A DNA stretch of 7,080 bases from Myxococcota bacterium (GTDB taxonomy: Bacteria; Myxococcota_A; UBA9160; PR03): assembly GCA_030066475.1 (NCBI GenBank), contig JASJBO010000372.1:1-7080 (forward strand). The letters run 5' to 3'. The notes beneath the pieces are model-generated. The model made no database searches, was not told the origin of the DNA, and worked only from the letters and a program-made list of their open reading frames with translations. Both the position numbers and the translations under genes were made by a program. Below are positions 6,369 through 7,080 of this stretch, in pieces (the stretch's first letter is position 1; the number at the start of each line of letters is the position of its first letter).

Positions 6369-6740
6369 TGGACTTCGCTCGCCTTCGGCTCGCTGCGCGC
6401 GCCGCCGCTTCGCGGCTGCGCTTGCGGGGTGCCGGCAAGCGGCTCGTTGCGGGCGTGGGCGCGTCTTGGTGGACTTCGCTCGCCTGCGGCTCGCTGCGCG
6501 CGCCGCCGGAGGAACCGGCGGCGCTTGCGGGGTGGCCGGGTAGGGACTGGGTGCGGGCGCGGGCGCGTCTTGGTGGACTTCGCTCGCCTGCGGCTCGCTG
6601 CGCGCGCCTTCGGCGCTTGCGGGCGTGCCGGGAAGTGGCTCGTTGCTGGCGCGGAGGCGGCCTGATGGACTTCGCTCGCCTGCGGCTCGCTGCGCGCGCC
6701 GCCGGAGGAACCGGCGGCGCTTGCGGGTGTGCTGCGAGCG
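6369..6740. repeat. Four-copy imperfect tandem repeat with conserved stem-loops
   Basis: Copies begin at 6369, 6470, 6574 and 6666, giving periods of 101, 104 and 92 bases. Each opens with TGGACTTCGCTCGCC, then T[T/G], then CGGCTCGCTGCGCGCGCC, and continues with a hairpin and GCTTGCGGG. The hairpins are GCCGC-ttc-GCGGC (6404-6416), GCGCCGCCGG-aggaa-CCGGCGGCGC (6500-6524), GCGCC-ttc-GGCGC (6604-6616), and a second copy of the 10-bp form (6696-6720). Stem sequence differs between copies but pairing is complete in all. The array sits between convergent units: the ndk operon ends at 6366 and the minus-strand microprotein at 6805. It could end or stabilise transcripts from both sides, or be a REP-like family. 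Confidence 0.85.
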
Positions 6741-6804
6741 CCGGGGGCCGCGGGTGTGCTCCGGGCGCCCGGCGTCTGGTGTGCGGGTGATGGCGAGGCC
6801 GACG
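6741..6804. other. Short non-coding remainder after the repeat array
   Basis: GC-rich sequence with degenerate GGGCGCC-type matches (GCGCCGGGGGCCGCGGG, CCGGGCGCCCGG) that may be a decayed fifth hairpin. Nothing codes here. The convergent gap as a whole runs 6367-6804. Confidence 0.4.
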
Positions 6805-6891
6805 CTAGGCGTAGGCGCGGGCGAGCAGCAGCAGGACGCCCACGTAGCCGACGGTCAGCCAGAGCTGGTGGCTCTTGATGGCGCGGGACAT
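6805..6891 (-). CDS. Possible 28-residue single-pass membrane microprotein
   Basis: A short reading frame of 28 codons ending in TAG at 6807-6805. The product has a basic head (MSRAIKSHQ) followed by one uninterrupted hydrophobic segment (LWLTVGYVGVLLLLA) and a short tail RAYA, the plan of a small inner-membrane protein with an N-in orientation. A run of G (GGGGGGG) ends three bases before the ATG and could act as a Shine-Dalgarno. An in-frame ATG at 6921 would give 38 residues (MNHGRISGGV added) but has no ribosome binding site at usable distance. It lies 87 bases after the stop of the enoyl-CoA hydratase-like gene on the same strand. I do not recognise a family. Amphipathic design and absence of rare features favour a real gene, but chance cannot be excluded at this length. 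Confidence 0.5.
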   Translation of the reverse strand: MSRAIKSHQLWLTVGYVGVLLLLARAYA

Positions 6892-6978
6892 GACCCCCCC
6901 AGAAATCCGTCCATGGTTCATTCGACCGGAAACCCCGACTCCTTGAGCGCCGCCACCCCACCGGCAGGCTCTCACCCC

Positions 6979-7080
6979 TCAGCGACCCTCGAAGCGGGGA
7001 TCGCGACGCTCGCGGGCCGCAGCGAGGCCCTCGGCGAGGTCCGCACTTTCGTAACAAATGGCCTGCTGTTCCGCCTCGTA
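6979..7080 (-). CDS. Enoyl-CoA hydratase/isomerase family protein, C-terminal end only (partial)
   Basis: 33 codons plus TGA, entering from the right window edge. The visible end reads ESADLAEGLAAARERRDPRFEGR with AEQQAICY before it. This matches the C-terminal helix of crotonase-fold proteins, whose usual ending is 'S.D..EG..AF.ekR.P.F.G.' before the stop. Such enzymes hydrate enoyl-CoA thioesters in beta-oxidation or related acyl-CoA routes. The catalytic glutamates and the oxyanion-hole motif lie outside the window, so exact activity is undetermined. It is followed by the putative microprotein on the same strand. Confidence 0.75.
   Translation of the reverse strand, partial: YEAEQQAICYESADLAEGLAAARERRDPRFEGR

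Noticed and set aside
6369..6740. CRISPR array
   Set aside because: The repeated units are of uneven period (92-104) with internal hairpins and similar sequence between the cores. There are no unique spacers of constant length.
6368..6790. A 140-codon plus-strand open frame with repeated DFARLRLAARA motifs
   Set aside because: Also a translation of the tandem repeat. There is no ribosome binding site, the repeat copies differ by non-multiples of three so the motif drops out of frame, and no protein family is visible.
6359..7057. A 232-codon minus-strand open frame with repeated RSEPxASEVH-type motifs
   Set aside because: The protein repeat is simply the translation of the tandem DNA repeat. 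The frame runs across the microprotein and the enoyl-CoA hydratase end, in a frame other than the supported one.

Overview
This is a GC-rich window (about 70% G+C by eye) from a Gram-negative bacterium. It encodes an outer-membrane-type beta-barrel protein and a PEP-CTERM sorted protein, both of which need a two-membrane envelope. The G+C content, the PEP-CTERM signal, and the nearby quinone reductase and enoyl-CoA hydratase would fit an uncultured proteobacterial, 'deltaproteobacterial' or Myxococcota-like lineage. That placement is inference and no sequence here fixes it.

Left block, minus strand, about 3933 down to 1: five co-oriented genes packed as one probable operon. In transcription order they are (1) a PEP-CTERM exported protein with a GTG start behind a strong Shine-Dalgarno; (2) a TPR plus outer-membrane beta-barrel protein, overlapping gene 1 by ATGA; (3) a small signal-peptide-bearing Cys/Pro-rich protein; (4) an ECF sigma factor; and (5) its membrane-anchored zinc-finger anti-sigma factor, overlapping gene 4 by ATGA and cut by the left window edge. 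The layout suggests an envelope-sensing regulator co-expressed with the surface or exported proteins it may control. No function for genes 1 to 3 is established by sequence alone.

Middle, 3934-4346: a 413-base divergent intergenic region without a convincing gene. It holds at least two inverted repeats and must contain the start signals for both flanking transcription units.

Right block, plus strand, 4347-6366: a PIG3-type NAD(P)H:quinone oxidoreductase, then nucleoside diphosphate kinase (ndk), then a SLOG/Rossmann-like protein whose GTG start overlaps the ndk stop (GTGA). The last two are almost certainly translationally coupled.

6367-6804: a gene-free convergent region with four copies of an imperfect tandem repeat of about 92-104 bases. 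Each copy carries a hairpin whose stem sequence varies while its pairing is kept. The long ORFs across it are artefacts of the repeat.

Right edge, minus strand: a possible 28-residue single-pass membrane microprotein (6891-6805), preceded by the C-terminal 33 codons of what looks like an enoyl-CoA hydratase/isomerase that continues beyond the window.

The most interesting items are the PEP-CTERM/TPR-barrel/ECF operon with its unusual signal-peptide start, the structured tandem repeat, the microprotein, and the ndk-coupled SLOG-like protein.
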